This document shows, one piece after another, positions 39,124-48,312 of a stretch of DNA of 64,000 nt (its first letter is position 1; each line of letters opens with the position of its first letter). Made by a program: the position numbers and the translations under genes. Under the pieces are notes generated by a model that was given only the letters and a program-made list of their open reading frames with translations, searched no databases and was not told the DNA's origin. The DNA is from Streptococcus sanguinis (lineage in GTDB: Bacteria; Bacillota; Bacilli; Lactobacillales; Streptococcaceae), in the NCBI GenBank assembly GCA_013378335.1, contig CP040556.1:1116001-1180000 (forward strand). Reading direction: 5' to 3'.

Positions 39124-40293
39124 ATGTTAGATTTGAAAGAATACGGAATTGAGATGTGGGAGGCAGATAAAGTTGCCTCTTTTCGCGAGAAATTATTGAC
39201 TTGGTATGATGAAAACAAACGTGACCTGCCTTGGCGCAGAACAAATAATCCTTATCATATCTGGACTTCTGAGATTATGCTGCAGCAGACTCGGGTGGAT
39301 ACAGTGATTCCTTACTATGAACGTTTTCTTGACTGGTTCCCCAGTGTAGCTGACTTAGCGCAGGCGCCAGAAGATAGACTCCTCAAGGCTTGGGAAGGTT
39401 TGGGCTATTATTCGCGTGTGAGAAATATGCAAAAAGCAGCCCAGCAGATAATGACGGATTTCGCTGGAAAATTTCCTGATAACTATGAAGGAATTGCTAG
39501 CCTTAAAGGAATTGGGCCTTATACGGCTGGTGCCATTGCTAGTATTGCCTTTGGTCTAGCTGAGCCTGCGGTGGATGGAAATGTCATGCGGGTCCTGAGT
39601 CGCTTGTTTGAAGTTGATTTAGATATTGGCCAACCTAGCAATCGAAAGGTCTTTCAGGCTATGATGGAGATTCTGATTGATCCAGACAGACCCGGAGATT
39701 TCAATCAGGCGCTGATGGATCTGGGGTCAGATATCGAGGCTCCTGTTAATCCTCATCCAGAAGACAGTCCTGTAAAAGAGTTCAGCGCAGCCTATTTGCA
39801 CGGAACAATGGATAAATATCCAATCAAAGCACCTAAAAAGAAGCCAGTTCCGGTCTATCTGCAAGGCTTGATTATCGAAAACGAACAGGGACAGTTCTTA
39901 CTTGAAAAGAATGAGGCTGCTGGCTTGTTATCAGGTTTTTGGCATTTTCCCTTGATTGAAATCGAGGAGTTTCAAGCAGAGAATCAGATATCTCTGTTTG
40001 AGGTGGCTGAAAATCAGCCAAGTCTGGACTTGTCTCCTCAAGAAAGCTTTGAGCAGGATTATGATTTGATTGTTGATTGGCAGCAGCAGTCTTTTCCAAA
40101 GGTGCAACATATTTTCAGCCATCGTAAGTGGCATATCCAGCTGGCTTATGGCCGAGTTAAAGATAGCCAGCACGCAGCTGAGGGAGAGGTCTTGTGGCTT
40201 CATCCGAGAGATTTTGGTAATTACCCTTTGCCAAACCCCAGCAAAAGATGTGGGAGGCTTTTCAGGAAGTTAAAAACAAGTAAAAAAATCTGA
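39124..40293 (+). CDS. mutY: A/G-specific adenine glycosylase, cluster-less type, frameshifted tail
   Basis: Removes adenine opposite 8-oxoguanine. ATG 39124 starts MLDLKEYGIEMWEADKV, the start seen in related streptococci. Helix-hairpin-helix SLKGIGPYTAGAIASIA and catalytic Asp in PAVDGNVMRVLSRLF are intact. The four cysteines that hold a 4Fe-4S cluster in most MutY are absent (LMDLGSDIEAPVNPHPED). The C-terminal NUDIX-like domain is present. The last 19 residues (from NPSKRCGRLF) are in a shifted frame: the next frame reads PKPQQKMWEAFQEVKNK and stops at 40283, so one base is missing near 40231-40239. Confidence 0.9.
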   Translation: MLDLKEYGIEMWEADKVASFREKLLTWYDENKRDLPWRRTNNPYHIWTSEIMLQQTRVDTVIPYYERFLDWFPSVADLAQAPEDRLLKAWEGLGYYSRVRNMQKAAQQIMTDFAGKFPDNYEGIASLKGIGPYTAGAIASIAFGLAEPAVDGNVMRVLSRLFEVDLDIGQPSNRKVFQAMMEILIDPDRPGDFNQALMDLGSDIEAPVNPHPEDSPVKEFSAAYLHGTMDKYPIKAPKKKPVPVYLQGLIIENEQGQFLLEKNEAAGLLSGFWHFPLIEIEEFQAENQISLFEVAENQPSLDLSPQESFEQDYDLIVDWQQQSFPKVQHIFSHRKWHIQLAYGRVKDSQHAAEGEVLWLHPRDFGNYPLPNPSKRCGRLFRKLKTSKKI

Positions 40294-40316
40294 GACTCTT
40301 TTTGTCTCAGATTTTT
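40284..40316. terminator. Bidirectional terminator after mutY
   Basis: AAAATCTGAGAC/GTCTCAGATTTT stem with seven-base loop, A run before and T run after; serves mutY and the converging thioredoxin-like gene. The mutY stop lies in the stem. Confidence 0.85.
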
Positions 40317-40331
40317 GAATTGAATCACTTT

Positions 40332-40679
40332 TTATAAGTTGGCAAAAGTTTTAATCTCATCTGCAGTCATAGAAGAATCACAACGAACAGATACTTGGCC
40401 GTCTTGAACATGAACAAAACCAGGAACCGTCGGAATGCTGTATTCAGAGCGGAAGGCTTGCAGTTTCTCTAATTCGCTGGCTTCTTCGCTATTGATAAAG
40501 AAAATATGTGCCTTGGTATCAGTGATAACGCCAGCAAGAGTAGCAGCGAATTTACGGCAGTAAGGGCAAGTTTTGCGACCTAAGAAGAAAGTTGCTGTCT
40601 CTTTGTCGGCAATTGCTTGACGAGCACGGTCAACAGTTGTGACTTCAAGGTCTTTAATATTTTGAGCAAATTGTTCCAT
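40332..40679 (-). CDS. Thioredoxin-like protein (bacteriocin transport accessory type)
   Basis: 115 residues with a thioredoxin fold and a CPYC active site in FLGRKTCPYCRKFAATLAG, followed by the cis-Pro strand YSIPTVPGFV. It fits the family annotated as bacteriocin transport accessory protein (PedC/BrcD). No bacteriocin genes are near, so a general thiol-disulfide role is as likely. No signal peptide, so it acts in the cytoplasm. Downstream of pgm on the same strand but with a terminator between. Confidence 0.82.
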   Translation of the reverse strand: MEQFAQNIKDLEVTTVDRARQAIADKETATFFLGRKTCPYCRKFAATLAGVITDTKAHIFFINSEEASELEKLQAFRSEYSIPTVPGFVHVQDGQVSVRCDSSMTADEIKTFANL

Positions 40680-40749
40680 AAATAATCCTCATTTCTTTTG
40701 ATAAAACTAGTATGCCATAAAAATCAGAAAAATGCTTGATTTGGAAACG

Positions 40750-40783
40750 AAAAACCAGAGAATATAAAATCCATCCTCTGGTT
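40750..40783 (-). terminator. Terminator after pgm
   Basis: AACCAGAG (40753-40760)/CTCTGGTT (40776-40783), with the T run on the minus strand at 40750-40754. Confidence 0.75.
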
Positions 40784-40803
40784 GATTGGTTGATAGTGTT
40801 ATT

Positions 40804-42522
40804 TTACTTGATAAAGGCATTAATCTCTGCTTCAATAGCAGCAATTTTTGCTTGAGCGTCTTCGTTGCTATCACCGACAACGGCAATGTAGAACTTGATT
40901 TTTGGTTCTGTTCCGGATGGACGGACAGCAATCCATGAACCATCAGCTAAGGTGTATTTCAGCACATCACTTGGAGGAGTCGTCAGAGCTGTAACAGTAC
41001 CGTCTGCGGCAGTAGAAGTCTGCGCCTTAAAGTCTTCAGTAACAGAAATAGCAGTAGCGTTGAAATCTTTTGGACCATTATCACGGAACTTAGCCATGAT
41101 AGCCTTGATTTGCTCAGCTCCATCAACACCAGACAAGGTCACAGAGATAGTCTTTTCAGCAAAGTAACCATACTCTTTGTAGATTTCTTCAATACCGTCA
41201 GCCAGAGTCAAGCCACGTGAACGGTAGTAGGCAGCAAGCTCAGCTACAACCAAAACGGCTTGGATAGCGTCTTTATCACGTACAAACGGTTTAATCAGAT
41301 AGCCGAAGCTTTCTTCAAATCCCATCATGTAGGTGTGGTTGTGCTTTTCTTCGAATTCTTGAATCTTTTCAGCGATAAATTTGAAACCAGTCAAGACATT
41401 GAACATGGTTGCCCCATAACTTTCAGCAATCTTAGTCACCAAGTCAGTAGAAACGATAGACTTGCAGAGAGCTGCGTTAGCTGGCAGAGTTCCAGCACTC
41501 TTATGAGCTTCTAAGATGTACTTAGCCATGATAGCTCCGATTTGGTTACCTGAAAGGTTTAGGTAGCTTCCGTCTTTTTGCAGAACTTCTACACCGACAC
41601 GGTCAGCATCTGGGTCAGTTGCGACCAAGACATCTGCACCAACTTTACGACCTAATTCCTCAGCCAAGGCAAAGGCTGCTTGGCTTTCAGGGTTTGGAGA
41701 CTTGACAGTAGAGAAGTCTGGATCAGCTACAGCTTGTGCTTCGACAACTTCAACAGAATCAAATCCAGCTTGAGCCAAAGCACGACGAGCCAACATTTCA
41801 CCAGTACCATGCAGTGGAGTATAGACAATCTTCATGTCCTTGCCGTATTCATCAATCAGTTTTTGGTTGATATTGACATCTTTAACTTCCTTGAGGTATT
41901 CAGCATCAATAGCATCGCCAATCACTTCAATCAAGCCAGAAGCTTTTTCAGCTTCAACATCAGCGACCTCGATAGCAAAAGAATTTTCAATCGCACGGAT
42001 GTAGTCTGTCAATGCATCTGCATCATGCGGAGGCATTTGTCCGCCGTCTTCACCATATACCTTGTAGCCGTTAAATGGAGCAGGGTTGTGGCTGGCTGTA
42101 ATCATAATACCAGCAAAAGTTCCTAAATGACGTACCGCAAATGAAAGTTCCGGAGTTGGGCGCAGACTTTCAAAGACATAGGACTTGATGCCGTGTTTAG
42201 CTAACACAGCAGCAGATTCAAAGGCAAATTCTGGTGAGAAATGACGGGAGTCGTAAGCAATCGCAACACCGCGTTTTTTGAACTCATCACCTTTTTCTTC
42301 AATCAAGCGAGCCAAACCTTCGGTTGCCTGACGTACAACATAAATATTAATACGGTTGGTACCAGCGCCAATCAAACCACGCATACCAGCAGTACCAAAC
42401 TCAAGATTGGTGTAAAAGGCATCTTCCTTAGTTTTTTCGTCCATACTATTCAAGTCTTCACGAAGATAGTCAGGAAGTTCAGCATAATCAAGCCATTTTT
42501 TGAAGTTATCTTGATAAGTCAT
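40804..42522 (-). CDS. pgm: Phosphoglucomutase / phosphomannomutase
   Basis: Interconverts glucose 6-phosphate and glucose 1-phosphate, the entry to UDP-glucose, capsule or rhamnose-polysaccharide and teichoic acid sugars. 572 residues, alpha-D-phosphohexomutase family: catalytic Ser in MITASHNPAPFNGYKVYG, Mg motif DPDADRVGVEV, sugar motif GFEESFGY and phosphate-binding RPSGTEPKIKFY. GGAG precedes the ATG. An extended -10 (TGCTACAAT on the minus strand, 42606-42614) lies about 85 bases upstream. Confidence 0.95.
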   Translation of the reverse strand: MTYQDNFKKWLDYAELPDYLREDLNSMDEKTKEDAFYTNLEFGTAGMRGLIGAGTNRINIYVVRQATEGLARLIEEKGDEFKKRGVAIAYDSRHFSPEFAFESAAVLAKHGIKSYVFESLRPTPELSFAVRHLGTFAGIMITASHNPAPFNGYKVYGEDGGQMPPHDADALTDYIRAIENSFAIEVADVEAEKASGLIEVIGDAIDAEYLKEVKDVNINQKLIDEYGKDMKIVYTPLHGTGEMLARRALAQAGFDSVEVVEAQAVADPDFSTVKSPNPESQAAFALAEELGRKVGADVLVATDPDADRVGVEVLQKDGSYLNLSGNQIGAIMAKYILEAHKSAGTLPANAALCKSIVSTDLVTKIAESYGATMFNVLTGFKFIAEKIQEFEEKHNHTYMMGFEESFGYLIKPFVRDKDAIQAVLVVAELAAYYRSRGLTLADGIEEIYKEYGYFAEKTISVTLSGVDGAEQIKAIMAKFRDNGPKDFNATAISVTEDFKAQTSTAADGTVTALTTPPSDVLKYTLADGSWIAVRPSGTEPKIKFYIAVVGDSNEDAQAKIAAIEAEINAFIK

Positions 42523-42713
42523 AGGTGGAGTCTCCTTTATTTTTGAAATGAAGAGATGGAAATTTTAGTAAAAAATCCTGCTCTTAAATTTTCTTAATCG
42601 CTTACATTGTAGCATATTTTCATTAATTTTGAAAGAGGTTACCTAGAAAATGATGAAATACTTTTCAAGCTATCGTTTCAAGGCTTTCAGAATATTAGAT
42701 CTGAATTGCAGTA

Positions 42714-42741
42714 TAAAAAAAGACCAAAGCAAGGCTTGGTC
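42714..42741 (-). terminator. Terminator of the coaB-coaC-ECF operon
   Basis: GACCAA (42722-42727)/TTGGTC (42736-42741), with a run of T on the minus strand. Confidence 0.75.
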
Positions 42742-42759
42742 CAGAAAACTAAATCATCA

Positions 42760-43323
42760 TCATTTTTGGGCTTTTTCAAGCGCAGGAATGATAGTTGCTG
42801 TCAAAATCGCAGAAATGATTAACTCGGCAATGGAATTTGCTGATAGAATCACAGCCAGAAGTGCTTTAATATCTCCTTGATATACATTTGCAAAGAGAAA
42901 GAAGATGCCGCCCAAGACGAAGATGGTATTGGTAGCAGAACCAACGGAACCTGCTAGAATCAAGCCAGCCTTATTTTTCATTGCTTTATATACGAAATAA
43001 GGAGTAATACCAATGAGAATGCGAGGCACCATAGCAACAAGAAGCGAAGAAAGGCTTCCATTTGGCACAAAAGGGCTAAAGAGATAACTGGTTGGTAGCA
43101 GCACTAAGGTATTGGTGACAACGCTGATACATCCCATAAGGCCACCTAGAACAGCTCCGACTTTAGGGCCATAGAGGATACTGGCGATAATCACTGGAAT
43201 GTGAATAATCGTAGGTTTAATCGGTACTGGAAGTAAGTTGAAAATGACTGAGCTGAGAAGGTGCAGTACCAACATAATGGCAAAGAAAATAGCAATTTGA
43301 GCAATTTTAGACTGTTTTTTCAT
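42760..43323 (-). CDS. ECF transporter substrate-binding (S) component, probably for pantothenate
   Basis: 187 residues with six hydrophobic segments, the S-component layout; the AxxxA-like small-residue pattern of helix 1 (AQIAIFFAIMLVLHLL) contacts the EcfT subunit. The ATPases and EcfT are not here; they are shared and encoded elsewhere. Its place after coaB and coaC points to pantothenate or a related coenzyme A precursor. Its start overlaps coaC by 17 bases. Confidence 0.8.
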   Translation of the reverse strand: MKKQSKIAQIAIFFAIMLVLHLLSSVIFNLLPVPIKPTIIHIPVIIASILYGPKVGAVLGGLMGCISVVTNTLVLLPTSYLFSPFVPNGSLSSLLVAMVPRILIGITPYFVYKAMKNKAGLILAGSVGSATNTIFVLGGIFFLFANVYQGDIKALLAVILSANSIAELIISAILTATIIPALEKAQK

Positions 43324-43861
43324 AAATAAGTTCCTTTACTGTATCAATAATTGTATCAATCTCAGCTAGAGCACCTGTCCCCTGATCGCCACAGGCTAGA
43401 ACAGCTTCGCGTGGCTGGATAATCTTCCATCCAAAACGCTGCAGATGCTCCAAATTGTGCTGGGTTAGTGGATTTTCAAACATCTTAGTGTTCATAGCTG
43501 GAGCTAAAACTTTCTTGGTATGAGGCGGCAGAGCCAGGGCAGTAGCTGTCACCATATTATCAGCTAAACCGTTGGCTAATTTAGCGATGGTATTTGCTGT
43601 AGCTGGCGCCAACAAAAAGAGGTCAGACTCTTTAGCGATGTCAATGTGATTGACCTTGCTAGGGTCAGGTTCTTGCATAATATCAATTGCAACTGGTCTT
43701 TGCGACAAGACTTGCAGGGTCAGCGGTGTGATAAATTCTGTCGCTGCATCTGTCATGAGGACAGCAACTTCAAAGTTCTCTTTCTTCAGACGACTGGTGA
43801 TGTCAGCAGCCTTGTAAGCTGATATGCTGCCGCTGACAGCTAAGGTAATCTGTGTCATCAT
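43307..43861 (-). CDS. coaC: Phosphopantothenoylcysteine decarboxylase
   Basis: FMN flavoprotein making 4'-phosphopantetheine on the way to coenzyme A. 184 residues; LAVSGSISAYKAADI binds the flavin, and APAMNTKMFENP is the PxMNxxM motif of the active site. The LACGDQGTGALAE flap carries the catalytic Cys. In many bacteria CoaB and CoaC are fused; here they are two genes 8 bases apart, as usual in streptococci. The first or second ATG may be used. Confidence 0.93.
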   Translation of the reverse strand: MMTQITLAVSGSISAYKAADITSRLKKENFEVAVLMTDAATEFITPLTLQVLSQRPVAIDIMQEPDPSKVNHIDIAKESDLFLLAPATANTIAKLANGLADNMVTATALALPPHTKKVLAPAMNTKMFENPLTQHNLEHLQRFGWKIIQPREAVLACGDQGTGALAEIDTIIDTVKELIYEKTV

Positions 43862-43869
43862 TTACCTCC

Positions 43870-44553
43870 TTATGGACTATGGATATGCAGGTAGAGGAGC
43901 TGAGCAATTTCTTCTTTGGATTGAGCTTGGGTTACACTATCATTTCCGACAAGATAGGCTTTGTGCTCCTGATTAGAAATCTTTGTCAAATCATTGGCGA
44001 CAATGATTTCTGCCTGATTTTTTATAAGACTGCCTCGTGCAGTCTTGAGTAACTCTTCATCAGAAACATCAACCAAGAGTTTGAAGCCGATCAAGCGAAT
44101 GTCTGGATTCCATTTTTTTACCAGGCTGATGATTTTCGGTGTCTTTTTGAGAAAAAGAACTTGAACATCATCCTGAGAAGAAATCTTACTTTCTGAGTTA
44201 GTTTTATTCAGAAATTCAGTCATATTAGAGCTAGCAGCTACAGTTTCCAAACCAGTCATGTAGATGGGAGTATAATCAGAGACTGCCATTGCATGAATCA
44301 GTACATCATGTGTGTGAATGAGTGGCTCCAAGCTTTCAAGTAGTTCTGCAACATTTTCAATCTGGACAATGGTAAGATTGGGATGGGCTGCAGGGCGAAC
44401 AGCCTTGAGAGTTGTCACCAGAGTCACCTGATCGCCCTTGTCTAGGAAAGTTTCAGCTATAATTTTCCCAAGCTGGCCTGTCGAATGATTGGTAATAGAG
44501 CGGACACGGTCGATTTTCTCGCTGGTCCCGCCAGAAGTAATCAATATGTTCAT
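43870..44553 (-). CDS. coaB: Phosphopantothenate-cysteine ligase
   Basis: Joins cysteine to 4'-phosphopantothenate using CTP. 227 residues; the start ILITSGGTSEKIDRVRSITNHSTGQLG carries the nucleotide-binding motif, and ANDLTK the substrate region. First gene of coaB-coaC-ECF transporter on the minus strand, divergent from fhs. A 9-bp perfect inverted repeat lies in the shared upstream region. Confidence 0.93.
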   Translation of the reverse strand: MNILITSGGTSEKIDRVRSITNHSTGQLGKIIAETFLDKGDQVTLVTTLKAVRPAAHPNLTIVQIENVAELLESLEPLIHTHDVLIHAMAVSDYTPIYMTGLETVAASSNMTEFLNKTNSESKISSQDDVQVLFLKKTPKIISLVKKWNPDIRLIGFKLLVDVSDEELLKTARGSLIKNQAEIIVANDLTKISNQEHKAYLVGNDSVTQAQSKEEIAQLLYLHIHSP

Positions 44554-44620
44554 AGCACTATTTTACAAGAAAAAAGAAATTTAGTAAAATAATTCTAATT
44601 GCAGAGTGTCACAGCGGAAA

Positions 44621-44653
44621 AAATTCTCTGAAATCTCATTTTTTAGAGAATTT
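44621..44653. promoter_or_regulatory. Inverted repeat between coaB and fhs
   Basis: AAATTCTCT (44621-44629) and AGAGAATTT (44645-44653) are perfect complements 15 bases apart. No T run follows, so an operator for an unidentified regulator is more likely than a terminator. Confidence 0.45.
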
Positions 44654-44727
44654 AAATTTCTTAACTTTCCTTTTTCCCGAACATTAAAATCTTTTTAGAG
44701 CTGAATCATGTAGATTTTGCTCTTTTT

Positions 44728-44736
44728 TGTTATAAT
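44728..44736 (+). promoter_or_regulatory. Extended -10 promoter of fhs
   Basis: TGT followed by TATAAT (44731-44736), 29 bases before ATG 44766. Confidence 0.6.
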
Positions 44737-44765
44737 CTTTATATTAATTGACAGAGGAGTTCTTG

Positions 44766-46436
44766 ATGAAAACAGATATTGAAATTGCTCAAAGTGTTGA
44801 ATTGCAGCCTATTGTTGATGTGGTGAAAAAGGTTGGTATTGACTATGACGACTTGGAACTATATGGTAAGTATAAGGCTAAGCTCAGCTTTGATAAAATT
44901 CGTGAGGTTGAAAAAAATCCTGTCGGCAAGCTGATTTTGGTAACGGCGATTAATCCGACACCTGCTGGAGAAGGCAAGTCTACCATTACCATTGGACTAG
45001 CTGATGCGCTCAACAAAATTGGCAAGAAAACTATGATTGCTATTCGCGAACCATCTCTGGGACCTGTGATGGGCATCAAAGGGGGAGCAGCTGGTGGCGG
45101 CCACGCGCAGGTTCTACCGATGGAAGATATCAACTTGCATTTTACTGGTGATATGCACGCCATCACGACTGCTAATAATGCCCTGTCAGCTCTTATCGAT
45201 AATCATCTTCATCAGGGAAATGAGCTTGGAATCGATCAGCGCCGCATTATCTGGAAGCGGGTGGTTGACCTAAATGACCGAGCTCTTCGCCATGTGACCG
45301 TTGGCTTAGGAGGTCCTGTCAATGGTATTCCGCGCGAAGATGGTTTTGACATTACGGTTGCTTCTGAAATTATGGCGATTCTTTGCCTAGCTACGGATAT
45401 TGAAGATTTGAAAAAGCGCTTAGCTAACATTGTTATCGGTTATCGCTATGACCGATCACCAGTCTATGTTCGTGACCTTGAGGTAGAAGGAGCCTTGGCT
45501 TTAGTCTTGAAAGATGCGATTAAGCCAAATCTAGTTCAGACTATTTACGGAACACCAGCCTTTGTCCATGGCGGACCGTTTGCCAATATCGCCCATGGAT
45601 GTAACTCTGTTTTAGCGACTAGCACAGCGCTGCGCTTGGCTGATTATACAGTGACTGAAGCAGGATTTGGTGCAGATCTTGGTGCTGAAAAATTCTTAGA
45701 TATTAAAACACCAAACTTACCAACTTCTCCAGATGTAGTAGTGATTGTTGCGACCTTGCGCGCCCTCAAGATGAATGGTGGAGTAGCTAAGGATGCACTT
45801 ACAGAAGAGAATGTTGAGGCGATCCGAGCTGGTTTTGCTAATCTCAAACGTCACGTTGAAAATATCCGTAAGTTCGGTATTCCAGCAGTAGTTGCCATCA
45901 ATGAATTTGTTTCAGATACGGAGTCTGAAATTGCTACGCTTAAGGACCTTTGTGCAGAAATTAAGGTTCCAGTTGAGTTAGCTAGTGTCTGGGCTGATGG
46001 TGCTGAAGGTGGTGTAGCTTTGGCTGAGACTGTAAACAAAACCATTGATGAAGAACCTGCTCATTACACTCGCCTCTATGACAATGATTTATCTATTGAA
46101 AAAAAAATCGAGAAAATTGTCAGAGAAATCTATCGTGGTTCAAAAGTGACCTTTGAGAAAAAAGCGCAGACTCAGATTCGCGAAATTGTCAAAAACGGCT
46201 GGGACAAGCTGCCAATCTGCATGGCCAAAACACAGTATAGCTTTTCAGACAATCCTACTGCTCTTGGCGCGCCAGAAAACTTTGAAATCACCATTCGTGA
46301 ATTGGTACCAAAACTTGGGGCAGGCTTTATCGTGGCTTTGACAGGAGATGTCATGACCATGCCAGGATTGCCAAAACGTCCTGCAGCGCTTAATATGGAT
46401 GTGGCAACAGACGGCACAGCTATTGGCCTATTTTGA
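44766..46436 (+). CDS. fhs: Formate-tetrahydrofolate ligase
   Basis: Makes 10-formyl-THF from formate, ATP and THF, feeding purine and formyl-Met synthesis. ATG 44766 with GAGGAG before it gives 556 residues, the usual length. The P-loop [18 protein letters not shown] is at about 60-80, [19 protein letters not shown] is the folate/formate motif, and the end [15 protein letters not shown] is typical. Single gene, closed by a terminator at 46447. Confidence 0.97.
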   Translation: MKTDIEIAQSVELQPIVDVVKKVGIDYDDLELYGKYKAKLSFDKIREVEKNPVGKLILVTAINPTPAGEGKSTITIGLADALNKIGKKTMIAIREPSLGPVMGIKGGAAGGGHAQVLPMEDINLHFTGDMHAITTANNALSALIDNHLHQGNELGIDQRRIIWKRVVDLNDRALRHVTVGLGGPVNGIPREDGFDITVASEIMAILCLATDIEDLKKRLANIVIGYRYDRSPVYVRDLEVEGALALVLKDAIKPNLVQTIYGTPAFVHGGPFANIAHGCNSVLATSTALRLADYTVTEAGFGADLGAEKFLDIKTPNLPTSPDVVVIVATLRALKMNGGVAKDALTEENVEAIRAGFANLKRHVENIRKFGIPAVVAINEFVSDTESEIATLKDLCAEIKVPVELASVWADGAEGGVALAETVNKTIDEEPAHYTRLYDNDLSIEKKIEKIVREIYRGSKVTFEKKAQTQIREIVKNGWDKLPICMAKTQYSFSDNPTALGAPENFEITIRELVPKLGAGFIVALTGDVMTMPGLPKRPAALNMDVATDGTAIGLF

Positions 46437-46446
46437 TCTTGATTTA

Positions 46447-46470
46447 AAAGGCTCTTTACGAGTCTTTTTT
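46447..46470 (+). terminator. Terminator after fhs
   Basis: AAAGGCTC/GAGTCTTT stem with a TTTAC loop, then a T run. Confidence 0.7.
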
Positions 46471-46471
46471 T

Positions 46472-46480
46472 TGGTATAAT
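46472..46480 (+). promoter_or_regulatory. Extended -10 promoter of the 46515 operon
   Basis: TGG followed by TATAAT (46475-46480), directly after the fhs terminator. Confidence 0.6.
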
Positions 46481-46514
46481 AGTGGAAATACTGAGAATAG
46501 ATTACGGAGTCAAC

Positions 46515-47048
46515 ATGAATATTAGATTGGCAAACCCATCAGACGCTGCAATCTTGCTTGCTATTTATGCGCCTTATGTAGAAAATACGGCCATCACTTT
46601 TGAATATGAAGTACCGACCATTGAGGATTTCACAAATAGGATTGAGAAAACATTGGAGAAATATCCTTACCTGGTAGCAGAAGAAGATGGTTTAATTTTA
46701 GGTTATGCCTATGCTTCGACTTATTATGCGCGTGCAGCCTATGATTGGGCGGTAGAATTATCAGTCTATGTCAGTCAAGATGCTCGAGGAAAAGGAGTTG
46801 GCAGTAAGCTTTATGATGAACTTGAAGACCTCTTAGAGCAGATGGGCTATATACATTTTCTAGCCTGTATTTCTCTGCCAAACGAAGTTAGCCTAGCTCT
46901 GCATCGAAAAAGAGGCTACCAGCAGGTTGCGCATTTCCCTAAAATTGGCTATAAATTCGAACGTTGGCATGATATTGTTTGGCTGCAAAAATCCTTAGAA
47001 AAGCATGCTGGATCCATCAAACCTTTAAAAGAAATGGAGTGGAAATGA
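46515..47048 (+). CDS. GNAT-family N-acetyltransferase (phosphinothricin-acetyltransferase-like)
   Basis: 177 residues from ATG 46515, behind GGAG. The opening NIRLANPSDAAILLAIYAPYVENTAITFEYEVP is like the Pat/Bar group, which acetylates phosphinothricin or methionine sulfoximine; acetyl-CoA motif DARGKGVGSKLYDEL and the C-terminal CISLPNEVSLALHRKRGY fit. The natural substrate is not known. The stop overlaps the start of the broken lipoprotein gene as ATGA. Confidence 0.85.
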   Translation: MNIRLANPSDAAILLAIYAPYVENTAITFEYEVPTIEDFTNRIEKTLEKYPYLVAEEDGLILGYAYASTYYARAAYDWAVELSVYVSQDARGKGVGSKLYDELEDLLEQMGYIHFLACISLPNEVSLALHRKRGYQQVAHFPKIGYKFERWHDIVWLQKSLEKHAGSIKPLKEMEWK

Positions 47049-47655
47049 TGAAAAAGAAACATTTATTAATAACTCTTTTAAGCATTGCCCTTTTGACTTT
47101 GAGCGGCTGTCAGGTCGTTGAAAATTGGTTTAAAACGCCAAGGAGGAATGGATTGGTTTAGAGATGACAGTTCGGACCTATGATGAAAATTCCCAGCTCA
47201 TTGACCAAATGTCGGGCAAGTCCCTATCCATCTCGCGTAACGAGGAGTTTGATTCAGTTGATGCGGAAGGAATTTCCAAGGAAGATTCATCTGTGCTAAA
47301 AATCACCTTGGGTAAGTATGAGATTGACCATGTGGGCTCTTCCTTAATTGCAGAAGAAAAAGGCTTGAAAGATGTCTTTGCTCAATATCAAAAGACTGCA
47401 GATGTTGAGGAGAATAGCCATTCTGTCCCTGTTTTAAATCGCATGATTTCAGCCTTTAAAAACGACTTTACCGGAAAGAAAAAGGTTATTCTGATTCGCT
47501 CTCAAAACGGCACACCGTTGGCTGCCTATGCTGGAGACCGTGTTTCTCTAGATAAATCCGATGCTCCCAAAACTTCTGAATTGCTAATTGATGGAAAGAG
47601 GCTAGTGATTTACCGCTGTGACTACACTATTTATGACCGCGAATTGCTGGAGTAG
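47045..47655 (+). pseudogene. DUF5052-like lipoprotein gene broken by a single-base frameshift
   Basis: ATG 47045 opens a lipoprotein signal peptide (LLITLLSIALLTLSGCQ, lipobox LSGC) that runs to GCQVVENWFK and then stops at 47160 in the wrong frame. The other frame, read back from 47164, gives NAKEEWIGLEMTVRTYDENS and continues to 47655. Joining them needs one extra A in the run of TTTAAAACGCC (47129-47139). The mature part fits the DUF5052 family, of unknown role. As it stands only a short lipopeptide and an unexported fragment would be made. Confidence 0.8.
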
Positions 47656-47658
47656 GAT

Positions 47659-48312
47659 ATGAATGTAGAAGAATTGGTAAAAGAACTAAAAGCAGTAGCT
47701 AAACCTGATGATGCAGTGGCTATGAAAGCCTATATGAAAAATAAATTTGAGTTTCTAGGAGTCAAGACTCCAGCCAGGCGGAAACTCGCAAAGACTTTTT
47801 TTAAACAACAGACAGACTCCGTTATTGACTGGAATTTTATAAATGAAGCTTGGAATAATCCATATCGAGAACTGCAGCACACTGCGCTAGATTATCTAGA
47901 AAGTCGCAAGAAGCTATTTACACCATCTGACTTGTCTCATTTGAAAAAGCTGGCTCAAACAAAATCTTGGTGGGATACTATTGACTTTTTGGATCGCTTG
48001 GTCGGATCAATCATTGCCCGATTTCCAGAAACCAAAGAGATTATTTTATCCTGGAGTTGTGATGAGGATATCTGGCTGCGGCGCTTGGCCATTGATCATC
48101 AGCTGCTGCGAAAAGAGGAAACAGACACAGAGCTGTTGGAGAAAATTTTAGTGAATAATCTAGGCCAAACAGAATTCTTTATTAACAAGGCCATCGGCTG
48201 GGCACTGAGAGATTATTCCAAAACCAATCCAGACTGGGTCAGAGATTTCATAGAACGGCATCAGACAAAAATGGCTGCGCTTAGTATTCGAGAAGGAAGT
48301 AAGTATTTATGA
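47659..48312 (+). CDS. DNA alkylation repair protein, AlkD-like
   Basis: 217 residues, all-helical HEAT-like repeats, start MNVEELVKELKAVAKPDD. Motifs FLGVKTPARRKLAKTF, SWWDTIDFLDRLVG and DEDIWLRRLAIDHQL fit the AlkC/AlkD family, whose members excise alkylated bases without flipping them out; the WDTIDFLD Asp and the surrounding Trp residues are at the DNA groove. Starts three bases after the lipoprotein reading frame and overlaps the next gene as ATGA. Confidence 0.85.
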   Translation: MNVEELVKELKAVAKPDDAVAMKAYMKNKFEFLGVKTPARRKLAKTFFKQQTDSVIDWNFINEAWNNPYRELQHTALDYLESRKKLFTPSDLSHLKKLAQTKSWWDTIDFLDRLVGSIIARFPETKEIILSWSCDEDIWLRRLAIDHQLLRKEETDTELLEKILVNNLGQTEFFINKAIGWALRDYSKTNPDWVRDFIERHQTKMAALSIREGSKYL

